From assembly GCA_036345935.2 (NCBI GenBank), contig JADWOT020000010.1, forward strand, positions 10,817,412 through 10,881,411: a stretch of 64,000 bases of DNA. Reading direction: 5' to 3'. The notes under the pieces are model-generated. The model saw nothing but the letters and a program-made list of their open reading frames with translations. It was not told the origin of the DNA and ran no database searches. Position 1 is the first letter of the stretch. Each line of letters opens with the position of its first letter. Positions 49,901 through 61,400 of the stretch are shown piece after piece. The translations under genes were made by a program, and so were the position numbers. This DNA is from Taenia hydatigena (Eukaryota; Platyhelminthes; Cestoda; Cyclophyllidea; Taeniidae).

Positions 49901-52510
49901 TGCCAAAAAGCTCCGACACAAAGGCATCGCCGTATCTATTGATACAAGGTGAGATGCAGAGATACAACCTCAATCATGCTGAAGTTCCATGATAATCTTA
50001 CCAGTCGGATTGGTAAATCAACATTGACTTCGACAGTGACGCAGCAGATTCTTCACCACATCGGCTTGTGTTCGTTCAAATAGCATGACATTCACCTTCA
50101 GTTTAGCATCTTAAGCCTGTTTAACCGATAATTCAACCGCTGCTAGAATTGGCAAGGGACAAGCACAGGCACAGACAATTTACTAACTTACAGCCAATCA
50201 TCTTTGACTGGACTAATGCAGCGAATCATTGATGAGCGAATATTTATTTAACTTGATGAGTTTTCAGTACGTTTTGAATGAGAGCTACAATCATTTTTCG
50301 CATAATGCATGTCAGAAGCTAAGTTACTTATTGCCAAAAATGATTTCAAATTGATGTCAAAGTAGGGAGGGAATAGTTCTAATACCGAAACACAAAATAC
50401 ATCCACTTTAGCATCTCGAGATATGGATGAAGACAGAAGGAGACAGTGTGCTCGGTCCAAATGCATTTGTTCAACACACAAATTGCGCCTTCGCCTCATG
50501 TATTGAAGCCTGCTGTGAATAGTCAGGTGGGTGGGTCACCTTGTGTACTGCTACTAAGTCTGTGCATACTGCAACAATTCCTACGCCTCTTGTATCGTTG
50601 GATGGAGACGCTGAGCAGTGATCCCAACACTGCAACAACTGACAATTCCTGCCCTCGGAGCTTGCAAGGAGAACTCGACAAATGCTAAATTGAATCACAA
50701 AGCCTCAGCGTGTCCGACGGAGGCAGGTTAAGTCACTGATCACAATGTGCATGCATGTGCAAACTAAAGTAGCCTTGGTGATCTTCTCGTTGCGCCTTGA
50801 CTACTATTTCTCCTGATGCACTTCTCACCACTTTGAAACACGTGTGTGAGTAGAAATACCATGCTCCTTTGATTACTTTGACATACACTGATGTACACTT
50901 GCAGTGGGTTGGGCAGACGCCTTCAATCATGCCTTCTCTCATTCATCCATTCAGTCTTTCAAATGGGTGTGCCCACGCGAACTTGAATGACCTCTGTGAG
51001 TTGCAGAATCACTGAGATCGTGTGCCCATCAAAGTAAGTATTGCACGTGCTTAGATTGATTAGAAGAGCAACTTCATTTCATGCTACACGATTTGCGTTC
51101 TTCATTTATGCGAATGCGCTTAATTGTAATGCAAACACTGTTTGCTGATAGCAAATCTAACTCCATCAACCGTTTCGCGCTGTTCCGTTGAGGTGATGTT
51201 GGGTTGTGTGAAGAGATGAGGCCTCAAGTAAACGTCATTCACGCTCCTAAGCAGACCCAACCCGGACACGCGTACTCGCACACACGGATCATGTCAATAG
51301 GGTCATGTTCTCAGGCTGTACTACATGGCGCATTGATAGACAACATTTGGACATTGCTGTGGTGTTCACTGGTGGATTGCCTGCATTTGCGATTGCTGCC
51401 CTCCACCTGTGAAAGCCAGTTTCGAATTGCCTGCCTTGAATTTAAGCGGTGGCACCGATTATTGTGTATGCAGGGTTAGTAATGGGAGAAGATAATGCGA
51501 TGTCGGTGCGATCGCCACTTGAGTCGCGTTAGTGTTTTCGAAGTCACTTGATGCAGTGTCCACCTCACCTCACCTCACCTCACCTGCAAACGAGGCAACA
51601 CTGATGCCTTATTGGATGGTTCAAGCTGCAAGTCCAAGTCACCGTGAGGGATGCCGTATGCTCGTCAACTGTCCTGATTCCTCAAGAGCTCCCCCAACTC
51701 AATCACTGCCAGCCTCAACTCAGTACTTCCAATGTTTGATGTCAGGATAACAGTCTTCAAAATAGTTGTCTGGTGTCGTCAGAGTTGATGATGGGAGCTT
51801 CAATTGATGCTCCAGCAGTCCTGTCGTCAACCAAGCCTCATTCCATTTTACTTATTGCAACTGTTTGGCCCTTCGTTCTAGAAGGCCTGCAATCATACTC
51901 ATGTGGGTGGAGTGAGTGTCCACTGCTCTAACTAATTACTGCATCGCATATTGTGGTGTGGAAGGAAAACTGACAATGACCAACAACAGAATCTACAATA
52001 TTTTGTCGAGTGTGTATTGAGGAGTTGACGCGCTTTGCGTCCACATTGGAGGCAGCTGTGTTCGGATGCGAGGCAGATCATTCAATCCTTCATTCATTCT
52101 CTTTTTGGCAAGAGGCCAAAATCACTGCACTTCACGAGTTGTGAGGGTTGAGTGCGGCGCGTTTTCTGCCGCTCAGTGCTCCTTCGCAGGTGCACCATTT
52201 ACATTTAGTTGTCCATTTTGAATGAACTCTTCAAAGTGACATTAATTTGGCCCTTGGCACACAAGCAAGTTGTCAAGTCCACTTCATTTGTCCCACGTCA
52301 TTTTGTCGTCGTTAGCTTATCCATCACGGTGCACCATGGGGAAGTGTGGGATGTCTGCCTCAATTCGGGCCGAGTCTACCATTCGTGCACAACATGGCCA
52401 CTTTGGGGAGTGTTGTGGTGGTGAATGTGTCTAGGAATTCCTCCGCTTTCCCCCGGTGTGAAAGGAGACGGCAGAGGGCAGCAACACAGAGTGGCGAGCT
52501 GGCAGCAATA
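46996..52510 (-). repeat. Arm B of near-perfect inverted repeat
   Basis: This arm pairs base for base with 64000-58486: any position x pairs with 110996 minus x, so there is no indel over 5,515 bp. I read most segments directly and found seven mismatches, all between about 50.66 and 51.0 kb. The inner end is exact: pairing stops after 52510/58486. The outer end lies beyond the window. Short frames inside it (for example 48744-49160 and 49501-49866) are identical in both arms, but they are not convincing genes because arm A breaks or alters several of them. Confidence 0.95.
51561..51585. repeat. (CACCT)n pentanucleotide expansion
   Basis: About five CACCT units, matched by AGGTG units at 59411-59435. 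Arm A at about 32.46 kb has only one to two units (GCAAGTGAGGTAGAC). The expansion therefore arose after A separated from B/C and before B and C separated. Confidence 0.8.
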
Positions 52511-52578
52511 ATTGTGGAATTCATATAAAGCGAACTCCGAAGTGTCAAACCTTTCCATCCCCTGATTTAGGGTCTGTC

Positions 52579-52947
52579 ATGCGGCAAATAATTATTCGAA
52601 TTCTACCCACCCACGACATGTCATACAGATTTGCACTCGACCGCAATGCCTCTACACGCCTGATCATCATGATGATGTGTGCACACACTTGCTGCGATGC
52701 TCACCACATTGACTTTGGTGTTCTCGCTATTTCATTTCTACTTTCCCACCACCACCACCACCACCACCACCACCACCACCACCACCACCACCACCACCAC
52801 CACCACCACCACCACCACCACCACCACCACCACCACCACCACCACCACCACCACCACCACCACCACCACCACCACCACCACCACCACCACCACCACCACC
52901 ACCACCACCACCACCAATTCAAAACTGTTTTAGTCACATGTGTGTGA
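52579..52947 (+). other. Repeat-borne open frame with long poly-His tract
   Basis: A 122-codon plus frame begins MRQIIIRILPTHDMSYRFAL, runs through about 57 CAC codons and ends QFKTVLVTCV. Relatives are at 31459-31088, 30349-30134 and 21532-21281. The first 50 or so residues are well kept between copies. It may be noncoding repeat DNA that stays open by chance. Confidence 0.3.
52746..52916. repeat. (CAC)57 microsatellite
   Basis: About 171 bp of uninterrupted CAC, lying 236 bp outside the inner end of arm B. It is the homolog of (TGG)30 at 31.2 kb. Confidence 0.95.
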
Positions 52948-53319
52948 GCAGAAACAACCTGCTCCTCTAATCATGCTGACATAAGCTGATTCACGCTTTC
53001 AGTTTGCTGATCAGACGCCTTTAGTTAGCATTCATTTATTCATCCGCTCATACGGGTGTGTCTACGTGGACTTGAATGGCCTTTGTGAGTTGCAGAAGCA
53101 CCGGGTTGGTGAGACCATCAGATTAGTGCTTATACTGGTTTAAACATCACAAGGTGTGTACAAATGATTTGCAGAGCAGCAATTTCTCAAGCGATCTCTT
53201 GAAATTGATGGCTGGGGCTTCTAAACGAGGTGAAGACAAATGGAAGGCCTATTCACAGTGCTTTCGGGTGAGGAAACTCCCAACTGTCAACCACAGCTAT
53301 TAAGTGCACCGCCACTTGC

Positions 53320-53643
53320 TTGCGCGAGTTCACCAAGAAGAACATCCTGATGTTGCCACGTGATTTCGTGACACAATCGCTAATCACAATCATAAGAAAG
53401 CGTAAAGATCAGATTACGTCTGAAGAAGAAGATTTTGGTCTGATTACGTTGCCTGGTCGCAAGTACTATACTGGTAAGGCCTTAGTGCAGGCCCCAAACT
53501 GGCACCCACGCAATGCTGATACAAACACGTGGGATGGTCTTCTATTTACTCCTGCGACTGCAGTCTCACCCAATCAACCAACCAACCAATTAACCAACCA
53601 ACCAGCCAACCGTGGGGAAGAGGTCAGTGTGAGCAGCGCATAA
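53320..53643 (+). other. Conserved open frame upstream of GP50-like copy 3
   Basis: A 107-codon frame (KKNILMLPRDFVTQS ... SEEEDFGLITLPG ... NADTNTWDGLLF) ends 37 bp before the copy 3 leader. It is colinear with the minus-strand frame at 20969-20628 without a frameshift between them. The first in-frame ATG is at ILMLP. Status as a gene is unproven. Confidence 0.3.
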
Positions 53644-53680
53644 ATGCACACGAGACATGGCTAGACAAGAAGAGTGTGCC

Positions 53681-56231
53681 ATGCTGAGATTCACCTTCTT
53701 TTTCGTTACTTTCTTTTACTTCTCGGGTACATATTTATCTCTTCATTATGACTCCAATTCTTGTTGAGCATGCCACCGTGTAGCATAACCCTATGCATGG
53801 GTTGACAATTGGTTAGACTTTGTGGGAATGGGCAAGTCTTGCAGCGAGAGAGGAGTTAGCGATGCACTTTGTAATGGTTAGGTCGTGATGTCAGACTAGT
53901 GCAACTCCATGTTCAGCGCATTGGTGTGCGTGGCATGGCTTTTGCGATGTTGTGAGATGAGTCGACACACAGGACCCACACTGATGTAGCAATCGGGTGG
54001 AGGTGAAGTGGCAACACAACTGCCATGACTGTCTTTGCTCTCACCAATGACCAACACTTGCATAAATGTGTCCAAATAGGCGCTCATTGTGTTTTTTACT
54101 TCTGTGTAGCAGAAGCAGAGCCATTGCTGTGGGGCTCTCGCATTGATGGAACACCCAGAGGACAATCACCACTGATGCACTTCTATCTACCCGAAGAAGC
54201 TGTAAGCATAGAACTTTTGTACTAGCAGACACTTCGTGCCAACACGATAGTAGATGCATTCCCTTGTGCTCCCTCACGATCCACACTCACATCGTGTTTT
54301 CCGTTACCACTTGAATTAACGCAGATACTGCTGGGCGGAAAGCATGATGTAGTCCTGTCACAAGGGCGAGGTGTCTGCACAATGGAGGTTTAAGTGGCCT
54401 TTTCTAATTCATTGTAGGTTGTAGCAGCGGTGTCGAAAGGCTACCATTTGTCTCCGATCAACGTTACAGATGACACGTGCTATATTGATGGCAAATTCTT
54501 GGGTAGCCCTTGCCAAATGGATGGAGGTGGTAGGTGGAAGATCGAGAAGTCTTCTTTTCATTTGTCTGCTATAACAAGAAGACCGTTGAGTACAACCAGG
54601 AGTAGTGCATCAGAAGTTTGGTTGGTACAACGACAGCAAAGTAAATTGTTTCAGATTGACTTTGTGCGGAGGTGATAGTAGTTGGAATTGCACAATGTCT
54701 GCACGTGCACGGAGATGTTCAAAGACTAACTCTTGCCGTGACTACAGGCGAACAACATTGCGTGCAATTTTAGATAGTGCCAAGATCACTGTCGACGACG
54801 TATCCCAACTGGAGGCAATAGAAGTATGGGATGGACAATCATTGTTTTCGACAGCAATCTTCGTACCGAAATGTGCCTTTGAGAAGCCGGCGGAAGGTGA
54901 GTGGATGGATTTGGAGAAGAATAATAGGCAGCACTATTGCCAAGTGGACGCCTTCTCGACATAAACCAATCTTCCAAACAGCATTTTGAATGGTGGATGT
55001 GCAATCTGAGCTCTTCATTTGATTGGGTTTTGAGGGAAAGTAGAACCAGGAAGCCTAGGCCCTAAATATTCCTTCCACGCAGGTGAAGTCGACTTCAATA
55101 CGTCGTTTCCACTTTCCCGATTCCGGAAGGGACAAACGCATGTGGAGGTCACATTCGCTGTTGGAGGCGCGAACAGTGAATCTTGGGTTTGTACACTTTT
55201 GATGGAACTGTTCTTGCCACGTTCGCGTAGACCCATTCATCATTTGCTCATATTTTGCGCAGTGTCTGTTCTGTCCTTTCCTTCTCTCCACAATGTAGGT
55301 TTACTTTATGGTGAACGGAATACTTGAGTGCGCATGGCAGGGCATTACTCTCCAAGAATCTGCAGCGCCTTTCTGCCGTGAGTTTGTTGAACATTCAAGC
55401 AGGTCACTTTTTGTGTTCACGAAGTCAACTGCTTGCGCCTTCCCTTGCTCATCCAAGGTAATTTATCAAGAGATACCAAATCCGATCTGAGAACATTTGT
55501 TTTGAACTTCGCACGAAATGATGCGCTTGATTATACCACATTTGGATGGGAAGGGGACAAAACGAAACTCGTTGTCACCGTTGATTGGGAGCAAGGAGGT
55601 GAGTGAATGAGCGTCCGCGTTGATAAGATCGACATATTTTGTCCTCATTGTGGTGGAATATTTTGACTGATTGGGGGTTAAGTATTGTCTTGAGCACCCC
55701 AAATATTGGCAGACCTAGACAGCACAAGTCTCTTCGAGGTGACTGAAAGTGTTGCGTTGGTTTAGGTGACTCGCCGGAGATCGCGGCGTGCAATGGTAAG
55801 TGCGAACGCATGCCCTTTCCACAGCAGTGAGACAGGGCCACATGCATTACAGTGAAGGCCTCTATTTGTGTTTGCAAGAAGTTCTCACATGAGTGGAGCA
55901 CATTCGAGTGCCTAGGAATAATTTGTATTGGTGCAACGCTACTGCAAGCATTTCCTGGTACATTTGGGTACCCGAGAAGCAGTTTTTGGCAAATATTTTT
56001 TATTGTTTTCTTGACACCACTTTTAGGTTACCAGAGTGGAACCGGTAAGCTGCCATTCTGGTTTCCCTTGTCCACGTATTGCTGCTTTTCGCAGACACGA
56101 CATCTTATCGTGAGCTACAGTTGGTTCCAACACCAGCTGGAAGTTCCGCCGTATTTTCTTTAGTTAGTGCAAGATATTCACTTCCCTGCCACAGAAAAAC
56201 CTGCTTCACCCATTTTATTGACAAAAGTTGA
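53681..56231 (+). pseudogene. GP50-like pseudogene, copy 3
   Basis: Exons by alignment: 53681-53726 (leader MLRFTFFFVTFFYFS), 54110-54201, 54418-54526, 54547-54896, 55083-55186, 55299-55598, 55766-55795 (30 nt), 56027-56044 (18 nt) and 56095-56231. Splice sites look usable throughout. The reading frame is broken in exon 4: TAG stands where copy 1 has Trp after YNQE, followed by a frame offset shared with copy 2. Exon 6 has lost one base near 55420, making it 300 nt against 301 in copy 2, so its second half is out of frame. Exon 9 would end at TGA 56229. The gene sits between the B and C arms, so the young palindrome is centred on it, within exon 6 at 55,498. Confidence 0.65.
54527..54546 (+). 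other. 20-nt GT...AG mini-intron in copy 3
   Basis: GTGGTAGGTGGAAGATCGAG lies between ATGGATGGAG and AAGTCTTCTT. It is 3 nt longer than in copies 1 and 2 but joins the same codons (phase 1). Confidence 0.45.
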
Positions 56232-56399
56232 ACAAAATGCTGCTTCGCTGTGTAAATTTGGAGAGTACACATTAATTGGCAAAGCTCTCCATGAAGTGCT
56301 GTTTTATGGTTTTGTCGACTCAATTTGCACCTGAATTTTGCACCTAGACACGTCAACTTCAATGGGCAGTGCGGAAAACAGTGAGTGTTTCCACACATT

Positions 56400-57260
56400 C
56401 TCTTGCAAAATGCAACACACCTTCACCTGTCAGGATAAAGCCGCTTTGCCATGAACTTAACTGTTACTTACCAATTAGCCAAGCAATGCATAAAACTTTG
56501 CTGGCTTTGACATGATTTTCCACTTGATGCAATTAGACATCAACGACCTCCTCCGGTAAGTCGGCGCACCGATTCTTTTTTGACTAAGCTAAATGTACCG
56601 ATCCACCAACTCATGTATCATCTGGCTGAGCTACTCATGTTGCCTCTTTCCAATCCACATGTCCCACGGCAATGTCTGCTCTCTGCAGTTGGACACGTCA
56701 AACATGGGGAGTGTTTGATTGAAAGCACTTCACCAATTGATCATTTAGACGCTACCTGCTTCTAGAACCACGCATATTTCCATTCCTTCGTGTCGATGGA
56801 ATAACTACTACTCCTTTTTTCCTTTATGTATTCCTTGCATAGTTTTGAGGCACTCCAATGCACCAATCTGCAATCGCTGTCATCTCTTTTTCCTCCCATT
56901 TCAGCCTTCTTGGCATCACCGCTGATGACAACACTTTTGTAATTGCACCCACTTGAAGAACCGGACGTGAAATTTGCTTGGGAATTGCACACAAACAAGC
57001 ATATTGCACCTTTCTTTGCCTAAACCCGTTGCTTTGCGAACCTGCTAACAACAAATAAATTCGTTTACGTTTGCGTCGCAGTTGGGGTTAAATACCACGA
57101 CAACAATGGCCTTGTTTGCAATCGTCTCCAAAGTTACATGTTTGAAGGAGCAGCAAGAGCATCTGAGTCTGATTGGGGGATTCCCTCAAACAATGGTTGA
57201 GGACTAGAGTTACAGCGAATGCTTAAGAGTATCGGTTTGACCGACTTTTGAGCAGAGGAC
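56400..57260. repeat. Distal end of duplication unit 3 (inverted)
   Basis: In reverse this matches 25.76-26.65 kb: GTGAGTGTTTCCACACATTC, GCAATTAGACATCAACGACC, and ATCACCGCTGATGACAACAC. The far end near 57.25 kb is the outer limit of the large palindrome. Confidence 0.6.
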
Positions 57261-57780
57261 CACCGTGTGCCATGGGATCGCAAAAAAGGAGAACACGAGG
57301 GAGGAGGTAAACTCTAATCCCCAACTAAAATTGGACCATTCTCAATGTCCACATTTTAATGCAAAGCATGTTGTCTGTCGTAAGGAAGCCGGCTCACTTA
57401 CTCCGCAGTCCAGAGCCGGAGGTGGGCGGGAATTAGTAACAAGGCCGTGTGGCGACAATGTTCAATGGGGAGAAGAGAAAATCGTGCACTACCTAACAGT
57501 GTCTCCACAACTCTGGTGTCCATTAGAATGCAAGTCAAGTCTGCAATGTATGTAGTTCTGTGGTCTTGGTCTTGAGCACGCGTAAATAAGAAGCGTTGGG
57601 AGGAGTCACTTTGTTCCTTCTGATGTCGAGAGATCCATTGGAAGCACTTACACATATAGTGTATTTACCCACTTAATCATATTTGGTCTGTTCATCCATG
57701 AATCGCCCCATCAATGCCAAATCGACGCATCTTGCACGCGCTCCTGCCTAGTGCATTTTACAATGCAAAACAAATGCCAC
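57260..57780. other. No gene recognised
   Basis: The stretch lies between the end of unit 3 and the exon fragment at 57.8 kb. The plus frame at 57265-57555 has no leader or domain and no copy elsewhere that I can see. Confidence 0.3.
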
Positions 57781-57789
57781 TGATGTCGT

Positions 57790-58110
57790 TCAATAGTCTT
57801 CCGGCCTTTGTAATTGCTGACAGGCCTAAACAACACAAGTCCTCACGAGGTAACCAGAAGTGTGGCGTTGGTTTAGGCGAATCGCCAGAACTTGTGCCTA
57901 TTCCACAAAAGTCAGACAGCGCCTTTCTTTGTGTTTGCAAACTGCTCCAACATGAGTGAAGCACATTTGAGTAGCTAGGAATAGATCATGATGTTTCAAT
58001 TTTAATGGAAGCGTTTCCCAGCAACTGCTTTACTATCCCTTACTTGGCATTCCTTTTAGATGACCAAGGTAAAATCGGCATGTAAAGCGAGAAGCGCAAA
58101 GTTAGCTACA
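57790..58110 (+). pseudogene. GP50-like exon 7-8 fragment
   Basis: TTGGTTTAG is followed by GCGAATCGCCAGAACTTGT, matching exon 7 of the other copies (GGCGAATCGCCAGAGATC). About 160 bp later, CCTTTTAG ATGACCAAG GTAAAATC recalls the 18-nt exon 8. No other exons adjoin it. The piece of flanking intron (ACACAAGTC.TC.CGAGGT) is also recognisable. Confidence 0.5.
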
Positions 58111-58424
58111 ACAGTCTCTCATTCTAAGAGCTGCATTCTTCTTTTTGTACACCTCCAGAAGCTTTCACGTTGCAGAGCTCACGCCTACATTGCTCTTCGG
58201 TCTTCATTTCTCTCTCTCTAACCCACATGGATCCCACTACAACAGAAGGCACACAATTTACAATTGCGTCATCTAATGCGCCCATTCTTGCTCGGAGGTT
58301 ATTGCGGCGAACGAGAACCCGATGATGCTACAACCTGATTGGATGAATGATTTGTCTGTGGGGCTGTTGACATCGCGTTAATAATCAACCTCAAGAGCGG
58401 ACAATTCTCTTGATCAAACGCAAC

Positions 58425-58475
58425 GTGGACTTGCATTCCTCACACAAGTACTCCCTGCTTTCTCCTTTAACCGCA
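58425..58475. repeat. Diverged short copy next to the arm C junction
   Basis: CAACGTGGACTTGCATTC..CACAAGTACTC..CTTTCTCC resembles CAACGTGGGCTTGTATTC..CCCAGGTACTC..CTTTCTCC at 63626-63675 inside arm C. It lies immediately outside the exact inner border at 58486. Confidence 0.5.
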
Positions 58476-58485
58476 GAACCACACC

Positions 58486-61400
58486 TATTGCTGCCAGCTC
58501 GCCACTCTGTGTTGCTGCCCTCTGCCGTCTCCTTTCACACCGGGGGAAAGCGGAGGAATTCCTAGACACATTCACCACCACAACACTCCCCAAAGTGGCC
58601 ATGTTGTGCACGAATGGTAGACTCGGCCCGAATTGAGGCAGACATCCCACACTTCCCCATGGTGCACCGTGATGGATAAGCTAACGACGACAAAATGACG
58701 TGGGACAAATGAAGTGGACTTGACAACTTGCTTGTGTGCCAAGGGCCAAATTAATGTCACTTTGAAGAGTTCATTCAAAATGGACAACTAAATGTAAATG
58801 GTGCACCTGCGAAGGAGCACTGAGCGGCAGAAAACGCGCCGCACTCAACCCTCACAACTCGTGAAGTGCAGTGATTTTGGCCTCTTGCCAAAAAGAGAAT
58901 GAATGAAGGATTGAATGATCTGCCTCGCATCCGAACACAGCTGCCTCCAATGTGGACGCAAAGCGCGTCAACTCCTCAATACACACTCGACAAAATATTG
59001 TAGATTCTGTTGTTGGTCATTGTCAGTTTTCCTTCCACACCACAATATGCGATGCAGTAATTAGTTAGAGCAGTGGACACTCACTCCACCCACATGAGTA
59101 TGATTGCAGGCCTTCTAGAACGAAGGGCCAAACAGTTGCAATAAGTAAAATGGAATGAGGCTTGGTTGACGACAGGACTGCTGGAGCATCAATTGAAGCT
59201 CCCATCATCAACTCTGACGACACCAGACAACTATTTTGAAGACTGTTATCCTGACATCAAACATTGGAAGTACTGAGTTGAGGCTGGCAGTGATTGAGTT
59301 GGGGGAGCTCTTGAGGAATCAGGACAGTTGACGAGCATACGGCATCCCTCACGGTGACTTGGACTTGCAGCTTGAACCATCCAATAAGGCATCAGTGTTG
59401 CCTCGTTTGCAGGTGAGGTGAGGTGAGGTGAGGTGGACACTGCATCAAGTGACTTCGAAAACACTAACGCGACTCAAGTGGCGATCGCACCGACATCGCA
59501 TTATCTTCTCCCATTACTAACCCTGCATACACAATAATCGGTGCCACCGCTTAAATTCAAGGCAGGCAATTCGAAACTGGCTTTCACAGGTGGAGGGCAG
59601 CAATCGCAAATGCAGGCAATCCACCAGTGAACACCACAGCAATGTCCAAATGTTGTCTATCAATGCGCCATGTAGTACAGCCTGAGAACATGACCCTATT
59701 GACATGATCCGTGTGTGCGAGTACGCGTGTCCGGGTTGGGTCTGCTTAGGAGCGTGAATGACGTTTACTTGAGGCCTCATCTCTTCACACAACCCAACAT
59801 CACCTCAACGGAACAGCGCGAAACGGTTGATGGAGTTAGATTTGCTATCAGCAAACAGTGTTTGCATTACAATTAAGCGCATTCGCATAAATGAAGAACG
59901 CAAATCGTGTAGCATGAAATGAAGTTGCTCTTCTAATCAATCTAAGCACGTGCAATACTTACTTTGATGGGCACACGATCTCAGTGATTCTGCAACTCAC
60001 AGGGGTCATTCAAGTTCATATGGGCACACCCATTTGAAAGACTGAATGGATGAATGAGAGAAGGCATGACTAAAGGCGTCTGCCCAACCCACTGCAAGTG
60101 TACATCAGTGTATGTCAAAGTAATCAAAGGAGCATGGTATTTCTACTCACACACGTGTTTCAAAGTGGTGAGAAGTGCATCAGGAGAAATAGTAGTCAAG
60201 GCGCAACGAGAAGATCACCAAGGCTACTTTAGTTTGCACATGCATGCACATTGTGATCAGTGACTTAACCTGCCTCCGTCGGACACGCTGAGGCTTTGTG
60301 ATTCAATTTAGCATTTGTCGAGTTCTCCTTGTAAGCTCCGAGGGCAGGAATTGTCAGTTGTTGCAGTGTTGGGATCACTGCTCAGCGTCTCCATCCAACG
60401 ATACAAGAGGCGTAGGAATTGTTGCAGTATGCACAGACTTAGTAGCAGTACACAAGGTGACCCACCCACCTGACTATTCACAGCAGGCTTCAATACATGA
60501 GGCGAAGGCGCAATTTGTGTGTTGAACAAATGCATTTGGACCGAGCACACTGTCTCCTTCTGTCTTCATCCATATCTCGAGATGCTAAAGTGGATGTATT
60601 TTGTGTTTCGGTATTAGAACTATTCCCTCCCTACTTTGACATCAATTTGAAATCATTTTTGGCAATAAGTAACTTAGCTTCTGACATGCATTATGCGAAA
60701 AATGATTGCAGCTCTCATTCAAAACGTACTGAAAACTCATCAAGTTAAATAAATATTCGCTCGTCAATGATTCGCTGCATTAGTCCAGTCAAAGATGATT
60801 GGCTGTAAGTTAGTAAATTGTCTGTGCCTGTGCTTGTCCCTTGCCAATTCTAGCAGCGGTTGAATTATCGGTTAAACAGGCTTAAGATGCTAAACTGAAG
60901 GTGAATGTCATGCTATTTGAACGAACACAAGCCGATGTGGTGAAGAATCTGCTGCGTCACTGTCGAAGTCAATGTTGATTTACCAATCCGACTGGTAAGA
61001 TTATCATGGAACTTCAGCATGATTGAGGTTGTATCTCTGCATCTCACCTTGTATCAATAGATACGGCGATGCCTTTGTGTCGGAGCTTTTTGGCAGAGGT
61101 GATAGGTGGGTAGATGGGATCTTCGAGCTCTACTGCAAAAGGAGGCAAATGAATTCGTGAATGGGTGTGTCGGCTACATTGTCTCCGAGACTGTGGTGGA
61201 GATGAATATCGTCTCGACCGCACGGCTGCTGAAGAGCAGATTTGGTGGCAAGTGTATGCTGAAAGAGGTGGAAGACTGTAAAGTGTGGCGCCGTGATTCC
61301 TGCGATGAGGACGTGGGAGGCAGAAAGAAGGGAGTGATCGTCGGTGTGAATGAGGAGTGTGGATACGTGGGGAAAGGAACTTGTTAATTTATTGGTTTGC

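Noticed and set aside
52701..52937. Poly-Trp, poly-Thr and poly-His open frames over the CAC/TGG tracts
   Set aside because: They are trivial translations of a trinucleotide microsatellite in different frames.
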